A stretch of 64,000 nt of DNA from Linum tenue (Eukaryota; Streptophyta; Magnoliopsida; Malpighiales; Linaceae), in NCBI GenBank assembly GCA_946122785.1, contig CAMGYJ010000007.1:6464909-6528908 (forward strand), given 5' to 3'. The stretch's first letter is position 1. Each line of letters begins with the position of its first letter. A model generated the notes under the pieces. The model made no database searches. It had not been told where the DNA came from and saw only the letters and a list, made by a program, of their open reading frames with translations. Position numbers and translations under genes: made by a program. This document shows positions 61,112 to 64,000 of the stretch, in pieces.

Positions 61112-61490
61112 AATTGGGATCATTCTTGTATTCGCAACTTATTTTTACTAGTGATGATGTCGTTTGCGCATTTTCATATGGAATGATGTAGTTTCGAAGG
61201 CAGAGACAAACTCCAAGTCCACTTCTAGTGATTCATATCGAAATGAGAAACAAAATTCCCCTTGTCGAGCTTTCCCACAATCGAACTACGAAAAGCATGA
61301 TAAGTCAATCTGACTGTAAACTTTCATGAACCACCGAACTTCCAGACCAAGTAATTCATTTATTTTTCAGGTATAAATCACTCTCGTTAGATGACACTAG
61401 CTTTACTAGGGATCACTTTAATTGTCATAACTTTGAGTTCTCGCTCCCCCTCACATCCTGATTTATCCATTACAACACCTCAATAGAGAA
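61112..61490. repeat. Long direct repeat, left copy
   Basis: Matches 63,560-64,000 (window end) at about 97% from GATCATTCTTGTATTC onward. The right copy has an extra segment of about 78 bp near its start. The ends do not show TG...CA within the window, so LTR status is unproved. Confidence 0.75.
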
Positions 61491-63401
61491 TTGAAGTGGA
61501 TATTGTAGGATTGGATGCTTTGGATATGAATTAAGACCAATGATATCATTGTGGAATTCATGGAATATTAGTTCTATTTGATGTTAAAATTTGTATGGTT
61601 GGTAAGTTTTATTATATATATTATTATGGGTATTGGATATACAGGAAGGATATTATTGCATGTATTTTAAAAACCGTAGGTATGGAGATGGGGTTGCAAG
61701 ATCTATCATCGCATGGGTATGGGATGGGCATAATTTTTTTGGTATGAAAATGGGGCTTAGGATAGTTTGGGAGAACCCGTCCCATTGTCATCCCTAGATA
61801 CAAGACAATGTGTAACATTACTATTTACTACTCGTGTTGTGGGAGTTGTGTGAGAGAGCAGATGGCAACTTCGACGTGACCTGTTTTACTTCACCTGTTT
61901 TCAGACGTATCTACCACGTAGGCAGGACGTGGTGGACATAGTTACTCCCCTCGAACAACCCTGACCTACCTCGTTCTCGATCCGTGTTTGCCTAAACTAC
62001 TTCCAATTTTACCTCATGTGTTAACAATAATGAATGTTAAAATAGGTGAGAACTTAAATGTCTTAAACCATGTACCTACATTTTATAATGTTATAGTTTG
62101 TTTCTTGTTTTTTAATGAAAAAAATGAATATTAATAATGTTTCTCTTTAAATAACAATACCCATGTGGGTCGACCTAACCCGATATGCACCTATGATAAT
62201 TTGCCGACCTAAAGTCAACCTACCACATGGCAAGTATAGGTATCTAAACATCTGTCACACCTACCTCATTGTCATTCCTATGTAACATAGAGGCTTTCTA
62301 AACGAGGGAGAAATGAAGATTGGAATTTTTATTATCATAAAGATACTTTCACAAGTTATTGGAATATAATTTGAAATAAGTTCGATTATTGAGATCCAAT
62401 TAAGCGGAAGCAAAGGAATGTCCTTGTGAACGAGCAATTCAATCGATCTTAGTGTTATGATGGAGAGAAATTGGTTTTGCTTTGATGGGTAGATTAACAT
62501 ATCATAGAATCTGAGAAATAGATGTAAGTACCACTGGGAATCTTCATACCCAAGAAGCGGAACCAGAAGAGATGGTTTTGATGAGCACGTTAAAGTCAGA
62601 AACGAACCACACATTGGACATCGCATTCTAGAGGAAATTTAAGACCTTTCATAAGCGCTGCAGTTTTTTCTTCAATTTGTGAAGAACAAAGTATTGGGCT
62701 AGCTCGTCCATCACAAATATGTTCGTGGTTAGTAGTGACTCGTAAGAGTAATACCATACGCCGCCTCTGGCCCGAGGAACGTGTAGAAATCACTCATCAT
62801 AAGTTAATCTCCAAGTTGAGATTGCCTATCTTTAGTGGTGACAAGTTTTGATCAGACCCGCTCGACTTTATTTGTTTCCTACATAATAGCGTGTGACTAA
62901 AGAAGAGTGTTGATTTCGTCGTGCCTCGTTCCCAACCTAATATATATCGATTTGCCTCTCATATCTACCTATGTTTTTCCCCCCTATTTGGACTAAGCTT
63001 CGACTAGGTACAAGAATCCACATTTCAATTAATTATACTCAATCGCTACAACATTAACTTTTTATTTTTTTCGTAAAAATGAATAATTTATGTATATATT
63101 TTATATAAATGACATGTTATAATGGGTTGACTCGTCTCGTCCCATGCTCAAACGGATATTACTAACCCCAACTCCTGCTAAACACATATGCGTGTAGGTA
63201 CTAAGATACTTGCTCTATTCCACCCCATAGTCATCACTATTTGGCGGTGGACTGAGAAGAAGATGAGACTTTTTGGATTGACTTTTTGATTGAGATAAGT
63301 TGGTGAAGAAGAGCTCATTCTTAGTATGCCAAATGTTCAAGCAAATGAAGATAATTTGAAAAATCCTCGAGTCGAGAGGACGTGAAAATATCCTTTAAGC
63401 T
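61491..63401. other. AT-rich interval between the direct repeats
   Basis: A degraded terminus (GTCCCATTGTCATCCCTAG) at about 61,775-61,796 resembles hAT-like ends at 48,211. No pol, gag or host gene was recognised. Short frames only. Confidence 0.45.
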
Positions 63402-63656
63402 GCATAATTAATCAAAGAAAGAAGTGGAAGACAAAAAGGGAATGAGTCGGGGATCCTACTTGAGGCAATGAGTCGAGGATTCTACTTGAGGCATTGTCAC
63501 AAATGAAGACGTAGAAAAGATTACTCGTATGGGCATTCACAAGATGGGGAAGTGGAGATAGCGGATCATTCTTGTATTCATTTGTGACAATGCCTCAAGT
63601 AGGATCCCCGACTCATTCCCTTTCTGTCTTCCACTTCTTTCTTTGATTAATTATGC
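63402..63656. repeat. Fold-back (inverted repeat with about 75-100 bp arms)
   Basis: Left arm 63,402-63,505 and right arm 63,578-63,656 are reverse complements; the right arm is the extra segment in the right direct-repeat copy. The left arm also has a 29-bp internal tandem duplication (GAATGAGTCGGGGATCCTAC / ATGAGTCGAGGATTCTAC). Confidence 0.8.
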
Positions 63657-64000
63657 AACTTATTTTTATTAGTGATGATGTCGTTTGCGCATCTTCATAT
63701 GGAATGATGTAGTTTCGAAGGCAGAGACAAACTCCAAGTCCACTTCTAGTGATTCATATCGAAATGAGAAACAAAATTCCCCTTGTCGAGCTTTCCCACA
63801 ATCGAACTACGAAAAGCATGATAAGTCAATCTAACGGTAAACTTTCATGAACCACCGAACTTCCAGACCAAGTAATTCTTTTATTTTTCAGGTCCAAATC
63901 ACTCTCGTTAGATGACATTAGCTTTACTAGGGATCACTTTAATTGTCATAACTTTGAGTTCTCGCTCCCCCTCACATCCTGATTTGTCCATTACAACACC
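63560..64000. repeat. Long direct repeat, right copy (runs off the window)
   Basis: See the left copy at 61,112. It continues past the window edge. Confidence 0.75.

Overview
The window is nuclear DNA of a flowering plant, most likely a eudicot. It is AT-rich and intron-rich. All five well-formed genes on the right are most like eudicot proteins, and the intergenic space is packed with plant-type Copia, Gypsy, LINE, Helitron, hAT, Harbinger and TRIM elements. No rRNA, tRNA, CRISPR array or bacterial-style operon is visible. The species cannot be named from the sequence.

Left part (1-13,200) is a nest of mobile elements. A 4,048-bp non-autonomous Helitron (205-4,252) sits inside an older repeat, called repeat X here, whose uninterrupted copy lies near 30 kb. 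Two copies of an internally deleted LINE ORF1 segment (about 4,526-5,471 and 7,936-9,405) flank a truncated Copia element, and the second copy carries a solo LTR. A LINE RNase H fragment, a hAT MITE and a Copia RT/RNase H relic follow.

The most unusual gene is at 13,218-18,338 (minus): a 17-exon retinoblastoma-related (RBR) gene with an open frame of about 924 codons. It keeps the RbN and A/B pocket architecture. It has lost the CDK-site-rich linkers, carries changes at two residues of the LxCxE-binding cleft, and ends in a C-terminal tail I cannot match to RBR.

The middle (18,700-36,470) has no complete gene. It holds a 46-48 bp minisatellite split by a hAT element with an 8-bp target duplication, a second inverted copy of that hAT, a 289-bp TRIM, a Gypsy-like relic, two related gene fragments, an array of repeat X, one LINE inserted in another, and a local satellite-like array.

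The right part (36,480-60,300) is gene-dense and ordinary: HRD1-type ER-associated E3 ligase (+), organellar adenylate kinase (+), ELP6 Elongator subunit (-, convergent with adenylate kinase), a PBL7/CDL1-like receptor-like cytoplasmic kinase (+), and a TBC-domain Rab GTPase-activating protein with a coiled-coil tail (-). All five exon models sum to a multiple of three. MITEs or inverted repeats lie close upstream of HRD1, adenylate kinase and the TBC gene. The last 3 kb contains a long direct repeat and a fold-back and no recognisable gene. The genes have housekeeping or signalling roles and do not form a shared pathway.
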